Program-made: the position numbers and the translations under genes
Part shown: one piece after another, positions 1 to 6,294 of the stretch
Numbering within the stretch: position 1 is the first letter of the stretch
Layout of the letters: every line of letters begins with the position of its first letter
Origin: an uncultured Blautia sp.
GTDB taxonomy: Bacteria > Bacillota > Clostridia > Lachnospirales > Lachnospiraceae
Assembly: GCA_934373235.1 (NCBI GenBank)
Contig: CAKROW010000109.1
Span: forward strand, 1-6,632
Length of the DNA: 6,632 bases
Direction of reading: 5' to 3'
The notes under the pieces: generated by a model
What the model was told of the DNA's origin: nothing
The model's input: the letters and a program-made list of their open reading frames with translations, nothing else
Database searches by the model: none

Positions 1-1100
1 CCGGCGGACAGGGACTTCTGGAGGTATTTCGTGGTGCCATTGACGGATATCTGGGTAAAGAGATCGACTACTCCCAGTTCAAGACAGCTCCGGCACCGAA
101 GGTTACTAAGATTTCTCCTCAGGCTGAGGCTGATATTAAATTTGGATACTGTACAGAATTTATTATCCTGCTGGATACCCCGCTTCCACAGAACGAGATC
201 AACAAATTCCGTGAATTTCTGGATTCTATCGGAGATTCCATCGTGCTGGTAGCAGATGATGAGATCGTCAAAGTGCATGTACACACCAACCATCCGGGCC
301 AGGCATTTGAGCGTGCTCTCACATATGGCCAGCTTTCACGTATGAAGATCGATAACATGAGAGAGGAGCATCAGGAGAAACTTATCAAAGATGCCCAGAG
401 GCTTGCGAAAGAACAGGAAGAAGCCAAGAAGGAACCAGCCAAAGACTTCGGATTTATCTCCGTGTCAGCAGGAAGCGGGCTTTCTGACATTTTCCGTGAA
501 CTTGGTGTAGATTACCTGATCGAGGGGGGCCAGACAATGAACCCCAGTACAGAAGATATGCTCAATGCCATCGACATGGTAAATGCCAGAACAATCTACA
601 TCTTTCCTAATAACAAGAATATTATCCTGGCAGCAAACCAGGCAAGAGACCTGACAGAGGATAAGGAGATCATTGTTGTTCCTACCAAGACTATCCCACA
701 GGGAATCTCAGCTATAATCAGTTTTGTGCCGGAGAAGAACGGCAAGGAGAATCTGGATGCAATGACAGAAGCTATTTCCAGAGTCAAGACCGGACAGATC
801 ACTTATGCAGTACGTGATACACATATTGATGACAAGGAAATCCATGAAGGCGATATTATGGGCATCGGCGATTCCGGAATCCTGGCAGTAGGCCGCGAGA
901 AGGAAATGGTGTCTGAGGAGATGGTAGCTGCCATGGTGGATGAAGAGTCCGAGATCATCAGTATCTACTATGGTGCAGATGTGACAGAGGAAGAAGCGGA
1001 AGCTCTCAGCGACTCCCTTACAGAGAAGTATCCGGACTGTGAGGTTGAACTGAATCAGGGCGGACAGCCGATTTATTATTATCTGATTTCAGTAGAATAA
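1..1100 (+). CDS. fakA: Fatty-acid kinase catalytic subunit FakA (DAK2/YloV family), 5'-truncated
   Basis: This is the C-terminal 365 residues of a protein that is usually about 550 residues; the start lies left of the window and the first full codon is at position 3. FakA phosphorylates fatty acids held by a FakB partner, giving acyl-phosphate for phospholipid synthesis in the cytoplasm. The fragment opens with GGQGLLEVFRGA, the end of the ATP-binding DhaL/DAK2 domain. Its middle region has a Cys at fragment residue 50 and a His-Val-His at 92-94. From memory, the zinc ligands of S. aureus FakA (C240, H282, H284) have the same spacing. The C-terminal domain (about 143-365) carries the family signatures GGQTMNPSTED (175-185), FPNNKNI and VVPTKTIPQG. 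No frameshift is seen. recG follows after 9 bases, so the two are probably co-transcribed. No fakB is visible here. Confidence 0.93.
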   Translation, partial: GGQGLLEVFRGAIDGYLGKEIDYSQFKTAPAPKVTKISPQAEADIKFGYCTEFIILLDTPLPQNEINKFREFLDSIGDSIVLVADDEIVKVHVHTNHPGQAFERALTYGQLSRMKIDNMREEHQEKLIKDAQRLAKEQEEAKKEPAKDFGFISVSAGSGLSDIFRELGVDYLIEGGQTMNPSTEDMLNAIDMVNARTIYIFPNNKNIILAANQARDLTEDKEIIVVPTKTIPQGISAIISFVPEKNGKENLDAMTEAISRVKTGQITYAVRDTHIDDKEIHEGDIMGIGDSGILAVGREKEMVSEEMVAAMVDEESEIISIYYGADVTEEEAEALSDSLTEKYPDCEVELNQGGQPIYYYLISVE

Positions 1101-1109
1101 GGAATAAAT

Positions 1110-3161
1110 ATGACACCTTTACGCGATTTAAAAGGCGTGGGTGAAAAGACAGAGAAGCTTTTCCAGAAGATCGGAATTACGACAACGGAAGAGCTTCTCC
1201 ATTATTATCCACGTAATTATGAAGCCTATGAGGAACCGGTTGCCATTCACAATGCACCGGAAGAAAAGATCATTGCCCTGCGGGGAACGATAGTTACCGG
1301 CATATACATGAACCAGGCCAGGAACCTTCAGATCCTTTCTGCCACAATAGCAGATGAAAGCGGACGCCTTCCCGTAACCTGGTTTAATGCTCCCTATCTC
1401 AGGAGCACGCTGAAAAAAGGCAGCGTGTTTATTTTTCGCGGAAAAATTTCCCGAAAAAAGGGCAAACTTCAGATGGAACACCCGGAAATTTTTACACCTG
1501 CAGCCTACGAGGAGATCGTTCACAGCCTTCAGCCGGTGTACGGCCTGACAGCCGGGCTTTCCAATAAGACCATTACCAGACTGATCCATCAGGTGCTGGA
1601 TACCAGGCCGCTGCAGGCAGAATATTTGCCGGACGATATCCGGGAACGTTATCATCTGGCTGATGCCAACTATGCGGTGCGTACCATACATTTTCCGGAA
1701 AATATGCAGGAGCTCCTCACAGCAAGAAAAAGGCTGGTATTCGATGAATTTCTCCTGTTTGTCCTTGCCATTCAGCTTCTGAAAGGTAAAACAGAAGAAG
1801 TTCCCAATAATTTTCCCATGCGGCCGGTGTGGGATACGGAAGAGCTGATCGAGAATCTTCCCTACAGTCTCACAGGAGCACAGGAAAACGTATGGCATGA
1901 GATCGAGCGGGATCTTGGAAGCCACAAACTGATGTCCCGCCTTGTTCAGGGAGATGTTGGAAGCGGAAAGACTGTAGTAGCCTTTCTTTCCATGGTGTTA
2001 TCTGCTAAAAACGGTTTCCAGAGTGCACTGATGGTTCCCACGGAAGTCCTTGCAAACCAACATTACGAAGCTTTCAATAAGCTTATCGAAGAGCAGAAGG
2101 TTACAGATTGTAAGCCGGTTCTTCTTACAGGTTCCACAACTGCCAGGGAAAAACGTGAAATTTACCGGAAGATCGCATCAGGAGAGGCGAACGTGATCAT
2201 AGGCACCCATGCCCTGATTCAGGAAAAAGTAGTTTACCACAACCTTGGACTTGTGATCACGGATGAACAGCACCGTTTTGGCGTCCGTCAGCGGGAGGCC
2301 CTTACCACAAGGGGGAAAGCTCCCCATGTTCTGGTAATGAGTGCAACACCGATTCCCAGAACTCTGGCTATTATCCTGTACGGAGATCTGGATATTTCCA
2401 TTATTGATGAACTTCCTGCCCGGCGTCTCCCTATCAAAAACTGCGTTGTAGATACTTCCTACAGACCAAAAGCCTATTCTTTCATTGAAAAACAGATCCG
2501 TGAGGGACATCAGGCCTATGTGATATGCCCTATGGTGGAGGAAAGCGAAGGCATGGATGCGGAAAATGTTACAGACTATGCAGTGACGCTGCGAAATATC
2601 TTTCCATCGGATATTCAGGTAGGAATTCTTCACGGAAAAATGAAACCCAAAGAAAAAAACGCAGTTATGGATGCCTTTTCCAGCGGGAATACCCAGGTTC
2701 TGGTTTCCACTACAGTTGTGGAGGTGGGCGTCAACGTGCCGAATGCCACAGTCATGATGGTTGAAAACGCAGAACGATTCGGACTTGCTCAGCTTCACCA
2801 GCTCCGGGGCCGTGTTGGCCGTGGTGAATTTCAGTCCTATTGTATTTTCATCCAGGGAAATAACGAAACCGAAACCTCCAAAAGACTTGAAATCCTGAAC
2901 AAATCCAATGACGGATTTTATATTGCAGGGGAAGATCTAAAGCTTCGCGGACCAGGAGATCTTTTCGGGATCCGTCAGAGCGGACTTATGGAATTTAAGA
3001 TTGGCGATATCTATAATGATGCCTCTGTTTTAAAGGCTGCAAGTGAGGCGGCCGGTGAAATATTAAGCCTGGATCATGACCTGGAGCTTCCGCAGCACAG
3101 CGCACTGAAATCCCGCCTGAAATCCTACATGAGTGAGGATCTGGAGAATCTGGGGATATAA
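1110..3161 (+). CDS. recG: ATP-dependent DNA helicase RecG
   Basis: RecG is a monomeric superfamily 2 helicase that remodels stalled replication forks, D-loops and Holliday junctions. The 683-residue product matches the usual length of about 680-690. An N-terminal helix-hairpin-helix-like stretch (LKGVGEKTEKLFQKIGI, about 7-23) precedes the OB-fold wedge region (about 55-145). The helicase motifs appear in order: Walker A GDVGSGKT at 281-288 (Lys287), DEQH at 385-388, SATPIPRT at 411-418, a motif IV region around LHGKMKPKEK, motif V VSTTVVEVGVNVPNA, and motif VI QLRGRVGRG at 564-572. LRGPGDLFGIRQSG near the C-terminus is also typical. The ATG start is supported by AAGGA overlapping the fakA stop codon and by alignment of the N-terminus with the family. 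The close spacing to fakA suggests translational coupling. No terminator is visible directly after it. The gene appears intact and ordinary. Confidence 0.98.
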   Translation: MTPLRDLKGVGEKTEKLFQKIGITTTEELLHYYPRNYEAYEEPVAIHNAPEEKIIALRGTIVTGIYMNQARNLQILSATIADESGRLPVTWFNAPYLRSTLKKGSVFIFRGKISRKKGKLQMEHPEIFTPAAYEEIVHSLQPVYGLTAGLSNKTITRLIHQVLDTRPLQAEYLPDDIRERYHLADANYAVRTIHFPENMQELLTARKRLVFDEFLLFVLAIQLLKGKTEEVPNNFPMRPVWDTEELIENLPYSLTGAQENVWHEIERDLGSHKLMSRLVQGDVGSGKTVVAFLSMVLSAKNGFQSALMVPTEVLANQHYEAFNKLIEEQKVTDCKPVLLTGSTTAREKREIYRKIASGEANVIIGTHALIQEKVVYHNLGLVITDEQHRFGVRQREALTTRGKAPHVLVMSATPIPRTLAIILYGDLDISIIDELPARRLPIKNCVVDTSYRPKAYSFIEKQIREGHQAYVICPMVEESEGMDAENVTDYAVTLRNIFPSDIQVGILHGKMKPKEKNAVMDAFSSGNTQVLVSTTVVEVGVNVPNATVMMVENAERFGLAQLHQLRGRVGRGEFQSYCIFIQGNNETETSKRLEILNKSNDGFYIAGEDLKLRGPGDLFGIRQSGLMEFKIGDIYNDASVLKAASEAAGEILSLDHDLELPQHSALKSRLKSYMSEDLENLGI

Positions 3162-3167
3162 TCAGAC

Positions 3168-3196
3168 TTGCAAAAAAAGCTGAAAAGTAGTATCCT
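3168..3196 (+). promoter_or_regulatory. Possible sigma-A promoter upstream of the Lys/Ala-rich gene
   Basis: TTGCAA (3168-3173) and TATCCT (3191-3196) are separated by 17 bases in the recG-downstream gap. Each box matches 4 of 6 consensus positions, so this is only a moderate candidate. Since no terminator follows recG, read-through from the fakA-recG unit is also possible. Confidence 0.4.
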
Positions 3197-3225
3197 AAGA
3201 CACGTAAAAGATTTAATCACCTTGT

Positions 3226-3232
3226 AAGGAGG
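3226..3232 (+). promoter_or_regulatory. Strong ribosome binding site
   Basis: A perfect AAGGAGG lies 8 bases before the ATG at 3241. It is clearly stronger than the site in front of recG, which suggests that the downstream protein is made in quantity. It also fixes the start codon. Confidence 0.85.
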
Positions 3233-3240
3233 CTATTTAT

Positions 3241-3756
3241 ATGGCTAGAACAAAAAAAGCTGCAACTATGACAACTGCAAATACAGCTAAAAGCGAGACT
3301 CCTGCAAAATCTGTAGTTACCGCATCAGAAGAGAAAGCCGTTAAGGCCGAGACAGCCAAGACAGACGCTGCAAAAGAAACTGTGAAAGCAGCCGCAGAAA
3401 CCAAACCGGCTGAGGCACCAGTTGCTGAAAAAACTGAAGATAAGCCAAAGAAACCGGCTGCAAAGAAGACAGCAGCCAGAAAGACCACTGCCGGAAAGGC
3501 GGCCGCAGCCAAAACAACTGCTACCAGAAAAACAGCTACCAGAAAGAAAGCTGAAGTTTCAACAGAAGTATATGTACAGTTTTTAGGAAAAGAAATACAT
3601 ACAGCAGAAATTGCTGAGAAGATCAAAAAGCTGTGGACCGATGAGATGGGTAAGAAAGCTGCTGATCTGAAAGATCTTAAGATCTACATCAAACCTGAGG
3701 ACAACGGCGCATATTATGTGATCAACAACGATGTGACCGGTTTTATCGGATTATAG
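3241..3756 (+). CDS. Histone-H1-like Lys/Ala-rich protein with C-terminal DUF6465-like domain
   Basis: The 171-residue product has two parts. Residues 1-105 are low-complexity Ala/Lys/Thr/Glu. Within them, residues 68-103 hold 14 Lys or Arg and no acidic residue, in AAKK/ARKT/TRKT patterns like histone H1 tails and the tails of some bacterial nucleoid proteins. Residues about 107-171 look folded: a beta strand (EVYVQFLGKEI), an amphipathic helix (AEIAEKIKKLWTDEMGKKAADL), then strands (LKIYIKPEDNGAYYVINND) ending in VTGFIGL. I recognise this end as the DUF6465 type found in Lachnospiraceae and related Clostridia, whose function is unknown. There is no signal peptide or membrane segment. A role as a DNA- or RNA-binding architectural protein is an inference from composition. 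It has a strong ribosome binding site and its own terminator, so it is probably an abundant product of a single-gene unit. Confidence 0.88.
   Translation: MARTKKAATMTTANTAKSETPAKSVVTASEEKAVKAETAKTDAAKETVKAAAETKPAEAPVAEKTEDKPKKPAAKKTAARKTTAGKAAAAKTTATRKTATRKKAEVSTEVYVQFLGKEIHTAEIAEKIKKLWTDEMGKKAADLKDLKIYIKPEDNGAYYVINNDVTGFIGL
3520..3549 (+). repeat. Two tandem imperfect 15-bp units in the basic tail
   Basis: GCTACCAGAAA occurs at 3520-3530 and again at 3535-3545, one 15-bp period apart, encoding ATRKT and ATRKK. A related unit, GCAGCCAGAAAGACC, lies at 3472-3486. The basic tail therefore appears to have grown, or to vary, by small in-frame duplications. Confidence 0.6.
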
Positions 3757-3778
3757 GAAACGGGTAGATAAACAAAGG

Positions 3779-3812
3779 ATGTCTGTTATTTCCAAATAGC
3801 AGGCATTTTTTT
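3779..3812 (+). terminator. Intrinsic terminator after the Lys/Ala-rich gene
   Basis: The arms at 3779-3791 and 3794-3806 pair over about 11-13 positions, including two G-U pairs, around a short CC-centred loop. A run of seven T (3806-3812) follows directly. It lies 22 bases after the stop codon and closes this transcription unit. Confidence 0.85.
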
Positions 3813-3856
3813 GTTGCTATAGATTAAACATATAGCAGGTTATTTTGCATTTATAT

Positions 3857-3885
3857 TTGACGAAAGAATCTCCATATGATAGGAT
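3857..3885 (+). promoter_or_regulatory. Sigma-A promoter with extended -10 for the SGNH hydrolase gene
   Basis: TTGACG (3857-3862), a 17-base spacer and TAGGAT (3880-3885) are present, with TG one base before the -10 box (TGATAGGAT). Transcription would start near 3892, about 40 bases before the ATG, and the preceding unit ends in a terminator. The SGNH gene therefore very likely has its own promoter. Confidence 0.7.
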
Positions 3886-3930
3886 ATCAGCACAAACCAT
3901 ATTAACTCGATAGGAAATAGAGGATTAATT

Positions 3931-4551
3931 ATGAAACAGATATTATGCTTTGGAGATTCCAATACCTGGGGATATGACGGCGAAACCGGAAAAAGGCTTC
4001 CCTGGGATGTAAGATGGACAGGTCTCCTTCAGAAAAAATTTGGAACAGAAAATTACAGGATCATAGAAGAGGGATTATGCGGACGGACTACCGTTTTTGA
4101 GGATCCCCTCCGGGACGGAAGAAGAGGCACTGCACTTCTGCCTACGCTCCTTGAGACTCATACTCCGGATGTGATCATCCTGATGCTTGGAACCAATGAC
4201 TGCAAAACTGTTTTTGGTGCATCTGCGGATGTGATCGGAAAGGGTATCCGGCGACTTCTGGATCAGATCAGTAAATATGCACCGCAATCTCAGGTACTTC
4301 TCATATCTCCAATCTACCTGGGCGACAAAGTATGGCAGGAGGGTTATGATCAGGAGTTTTCACAGGAATCGGTAACTGTATCCCATGATCTGGAAAATGT
4401 ATACGAAAAAATCGCACACCAGAGAAATATAAATTTCCTGAAAGCAGCTTCCTATGTCCACTGCTGCGAAGCAGACCAGGAGCATCTCAATTCTGAGGGG
4501 CACAGAGCTTTTGCAGAAGTTCTTTATACCAAACTGAAAAAAACTGCCTGA
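3931..4551 (+). CDS. SGNH/GDSL-family hydrolase (arylesterase or acyltransferase-like)
   Basis: This 206-residue protein has the four SGNH blocks. Block I is CFGDSNTWG with nucleophile Ser10. Block II is EEGLCGRTT with an oxyanion-hole Gly, probably Gly51. Block III is LGTNDCK with Asn89. Block V is DQEHLNSEGH with Asp182 and His185 completing the triad. The family hydrolyses or transfers acyl groups on small esters, sugars or lipids. The GDSNTWGYD start and the GLCGRTT...DPLRDGRRG segment resemble the subgroup containing the Mycobacterium smegmatis acyltransferase MsAcT, known for ester hydrolysis and acyl transfer. The physiological substrate cannot be told. No signal peptide is seen, so it should be cytoplasmic. 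The ATG is supported by AGAGGA (3919-3924) 6 bases upstream and by block I lying at the usual N-terminal position. It is preceded by its own promoter, and no terminator separates it from the next gene. Confidence 0.93.
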   Translation: MKQILCFGDSNTWGYDGETGKRLPWDVRWTGLLQKKFGTENYRIIEEGLCGRTTVFEDPLRDGRRGTALLPTLLETHTPDVIILMLGTNDCKTVFGASADVIGKGIRRLLDQISKYAPQSQVLLISPIYLGDKVWQEGYDQEFSQESVTVSHDLENVYEKIAHQRNINFLKAASYVHCCEADQEHLNSEGHRAFAEVLYTKLKKTA

Positions 4552-4573
4552 TTTTCCGAAAGTGTGATATAAT
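4544..4573 (+). promoter_or_regulatory. Extended -10 promoter for the MYG1-family gene
   Basis: A perfect TATAAT (4568-4573) is preceded by TGA, making an extended -10 element. The -35 region is weak (CTGCCT at 4544-4549, 18-base spacer), as is common with extended -10 promoters. The -35 region overlaps the end of the SGNH gene. Transcription should begin near 4580. Confidence 0.65.
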
Positions 4574-4605
4574 CCTGAGGTGATTTTACAAAAAACATTT
4601 ATCAC

Positions 4606-4613
4606 AGAGAGGA
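4606..4613 (+). promoter_or_regulatory. Ribosome binding site that decides the MYG1 start
   Basis: AGAGAGGA lies 8 bases before the ATG at 4622. The longer in-frame GTG at 4580 falls at the predicted transcription start and would have no leader, so the ATG is chosen. Confidence 0.8.
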
Positions 4614-4621
4614 TATACCAC

Positions 4622-5854
4622 ATGAGTGATCTGATACACCAGATAAAAAAAGAACATGCAAAAGCCTTTACCCACAGCGGAAAATTCCATGCGGATGATG
4701 TGTTCTCATCAGCACTTCTTCTGTATCTGAATCCGGAGATCAGCATTATCCGGGGGAACCAGGTACCGGAAGACTTTGACGGGATCGTATTTGATATTGG
4801 CCGTGGAAAATACGACCATCACCAGAAAGACAGCAGAGTCCGAAAAAATCAGGTCCCATACGCCGCATTTGGACTTCTTTGGGAGGAACTTGGAAAAGAG
4901 ATCCTTGGAGATGAAATTGCAGAGAAATTTGATGAATCTTTTGTACAGCCTCTGGATATCAACGATAATACCGGAGAAAAAAATGAACTTGCTTCCCTGA
5001 TCGGTAATTTTAACCCGCCCTGGGACTCAAAGAACAGCGGTGACGTTGCTTTCTTTCAGGCAGTCCAGGTAGCAGGAATGATCCTGGAAAATAAATTTGA
5101 ACGATACAGGGGAAATGAACGTGCGGACAAACAGGTGGATGAAGTTTTGAAAGCTCATGAACAGAAGAAAGCATCAGGAGAACTTTCTGCGGAAGAACAG
5201 AAAATCCTGATCCTTCCGGAATTTATTCCATGCCAGAAACGTCTCTCAGAGACAGACATTGCTTTTGTAATTTTTCCTTCAAACAGAGGCGGTTACTGTA
5301 TACAACCTCAGAAAAAGGAATATTCCCTGAATTACAAATGCGGTTTCCCTTCTCATTGGCTGGGACTGGAGGGAGAATCACTGATTCAGGCAACCGGCCT
5401 AAATGAAGCTTGTTTCTGTCACAAAAGCGGTTTTCTTATGACTGTCGGGACTGTAGCGGAAGCTGTAAAAGCCTGTCAGATCAGTCTTGAGAGCTTTTGT
5501 GAGGAGCCGGTAGTGATAAATCTGGGAGCCGGCCTTTTGGCAGAAAAGCTTCTTAAAAAGCTTCCGGATCTCAAGGATGCCAAAATCATCACTCTTCCGT
5601 TTCCTGAACTCCCGGAACTGGAAACAGAGGGGATCTATGGGGAAATTTCCATGGAAAAGCCCCAGTGGAAAGCGTGCATTAAAGAACAGGTAAATAATAT
5701 CCTTAAATATAAACCGGAAGCAGTCTGTGTGGGAGATTCACTGTTTTTTGCCTACCCGGTTGTCCATGCATTAAGAAAACGTCATGTACCGGTACTTACA
5801 ATAGTGGAAAAAAGCGGAGAAAAACTTCTTGTGAGGATTCCGTCCGGTTCATAA
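4622..5854 (+). CDS. MYG1-family (UPF0160) DHH-like phosphoesterase with extra C-terminal domain
   Basis: The 410-residue protein begins with the MYG1 signature HSGKFHADD (18-26), followed by DIGRGKYDHHQ, whose Asp65-His66-His67 is the DHH-like motif, and LDINDN (Asp112, Asp115). These are the expected metal-binding residues of a phosphoesterase or exonuclease. Eukaryotic MYG1 is a 3'-5' RNA exonuclease; bacterial substrates are not established. The usual MYG1 C-terminus is also present (SNRGGYCIQP, then FPSHWLGLEGESLIQATGL and CFCHKSGFLMTVGT, ending near 293). Residues 294-410 are an addition to the roughly 290-residue bacterial family core. They comprise a VVINLGAG strand, LPFPEL (325-330), an amphipathic helix and a GDSLFFAYPVVHALRKR helix between two hydrophobic strands. 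This looks like a Rossmann-type fold and resembles small CARF-like proteins. That assignment is tentative. The gene ends at a bidirectional terminator. Confidence 0.92.
   Translation: MSDLIHQIKKEHAKAFTHSGKFHADDVFSSALLLYLNPEISIIRGNQVPEDFDGIVFDIGRGKYDHHQKDSRVRKNQVPYAAFGLLWEELGKEILGDEIAEKFDESFVQPLDINDNTGEKNELASLIGNFNPPWDSKNSGDVAFFQAVQVAGMILENKFERYRGNERADKQVDEVLKAHEQKKASGELSAEEQKILILPEFIPCQKRLSETDIAFVIFPSNRGGYCIQPQKKEYSLNYKCGFPSHWLGLEGESLIQATGLNEACFCHKSGFLMTVGTVAEAVKACQISLESFCEEPVVINLGAGLLAEKLLKKLPDLKDAKIITLPFPELPELETEGIYGEISMEKPQWKACIKEQVNNILKYKPEAVCVGDSLFFAYPVVHALRKRHVPVLTIVEKSGEKLLVRIPSGS
5501..5851 (+). other. C-terminal extension of the MYG1 protein, candidate CARF/Rossmann-like domain
   Basis: Residues 294-410 lie beyond the conserved MYG1 end. 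The predicted order is strand (PVVINLG), helix (LLAEKLLKKL), strand (AKIITLPFP), helix (WKACIKEQVNNILKY), strand (EAVCVG), helix (LFFAYPVVHALRKR), strand (VPVLTIVEKS). Alternating strands and helices, with INL near the start, PFP after the second strand and a Gly-Asp-Ser turn at 371-373, recall small stand-alone CRISPR-associated CARF-like proteins with IN.., PFP and GE..ltyalv patterns. The resemblance is from memory, not an alignment. Confidence 0.4.
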
Positions 5855-5906
5855 AAAAACAGTACTGTAATCTTCCGGCAGCAGCCGGAAGAACAGTACT
5901 GTTTTT
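5853..5906. terminator. Bidirectional intrinsic terminator between convergent genes
   Basis: An outer pair of ACAGTACTGT arms (5859-5868 and 5893-5902) flanks an inner perfect 8-bp stem (5872-5879 with 5884-5891) closed by an AGCA loop, with small bulges between the two stems. A run of seven A (5853-5859, overlapping the MYG1 stop codon) precedes it and five T (5902-5906) follow, so it can stop transcription from either side. It serves the MYG1 gene on the plus strand and the spore-protein gene on the minus strand. Confidence 0.9.
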
Positions 5907-5943
5907 CGGATCAGTTTTCAGATCAGCGGATCATAATTCTCCG

Positions 5944-6174
5944 TTAATACTGCTGACCACCCTGAGATCCGCCGGACATCTGCCTTTCCTGGGCCTCGAT
6001 CATTTTTTTAACCATATAGCCACCTACAGAACCATTCTGCTTGGAAGTCAGGTTTCCGTTGTAACCGTCAGTAAGAGGAACACCTAATTCGTTGGCTACC
6101 TCGTATTTGAAACGGTCAAGTGCGCCTTTTGCCTCTGGAACAACTGCTTTGTTAGATGAAGTATTACTCGCCAT
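5944..6174 (-). CDS. Alpha/beta-type small acid-soluble spore protein (SASP)
   Basis: This 76-residue protein has the two conserved SASP blocks: LDRFKYEVANELGV (19-32) and NGSVGGYMVKKMIEAQ (47-62). Proteins of this family coat and stiffen DNA in the dormant spore, protecting it from UV and chemicals, and are degraded at germination. The germination protease GPR would be expected to cut in the E-V-A-N-E segment after Glu25, equivalent to EIA in Bacillus proteins. The C-terminus is a short Gly/Gln tail (SGGSQGGQQY). The start is fixed by AAGGAGG on the minus strand (6184-6190), 9 bases upstream. A sigma-G-like promoter lies in front, so expression should be limited to the forespore. It is convergent with the MYG1 gene and divergent from the membrane-protein gene. 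It indicates that the organism forms endospores. Confidence 0.96.
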   Translation of the reverse strand: MASNTSSNKAVVPEAKGALDRFKYEVANELGVPLTDGYNGNLTSKQNGSVGGYMVKKMIEAQERQMSGGSQGGQQY

Positions 6175-6216
6175 GATTTATTTCCTCCTTTGTTGTCTGG
6201 TTTTGTGTTACAATCC

Positions 6217-6245
6217 TAGTATATGAAAGAATAAAAAAAATACAC
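6217..6245 (-). promoter_or_regulatory. Sigma-G-like promoter of the spore-protein gene
   Basis: On the minus strand, GTGTA (6241-6245) and TATACTA (6217-6223) are 17 bases apart. They fit the sigma-G pattern GHATR / CATWHTA at 4 of 5 and 6 of 7 positions. Transcription would start near 6210, about 36 bases before the SASP start codon. No good sigma-A -35 box is seen at this spacing. Confidence 0.6.
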
Positions 6246-6267
6246 TGGTATTTATTTCTAACGTTGG

Positions 6268-6286
6268 ATAGGATTTTCAGTCCTAT
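6268..6286. repeat. Short dyad between the divergent promoters
   Basis: ATAGGA (6268-6273) and TCCTAT (6281-6286) form a perfect 6-bp inverted repeat around a 7-base centre. It lies between the -35 boxes of the two divergent promoters, 8 bases before the rightward -35 box. It could be a regulator site, but it is short enough to be chance in AT-rich DNA. Confidence 0.3.
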
Positions 6287-6294
6287 ATATTGTC

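Noticed and set aside
31..252. Small plus-strand open frame at the left end
   Set aside because: It overlaps fakA in another frame and has no family resemblance; the fakA frame is open through the same stretch and conserved.
1128..1925. Long open frame on the minus strand within recG
   Set aside because: It lies wholly opposite recG, whose motifs are all intact. Its translation has no recognisable domain and a composition (many Cys, His, Phe) typical of a shadow frame.
2178..2798. Second long minus-strand open frame within recG
   Set aside because: It is opposite conserved helicase motifs and its translation looks like a shadow, with no ribosome binding site or family resemblance.
3237..3626. 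Minus-strand open frame encoding a hydrophobic Ala/Val/Phe-rich protein
   Set aside because: The apparent membrane-like sequence is simply the reverse complement of Ala/Lys-rich codons in the histone-like gene.
3815..3837. Inverted repeat TGCTATA-N9-TATAGCA just after the terminator, which could also pair with ATAGCA in the terminator stem, suggesting attenuation
   Set aside because: The competing segment is transcribed after the T tract, too late to act as an antiterminator. The stem is short and the following T-rich stretch is interrupted, so at most it is a weak backup terminator.
5907..5943. Repeated GATCA motifs downstream of the spore-protein gene
   Set aside because: They form no convincing stem and are too short to be distinguished from chance.
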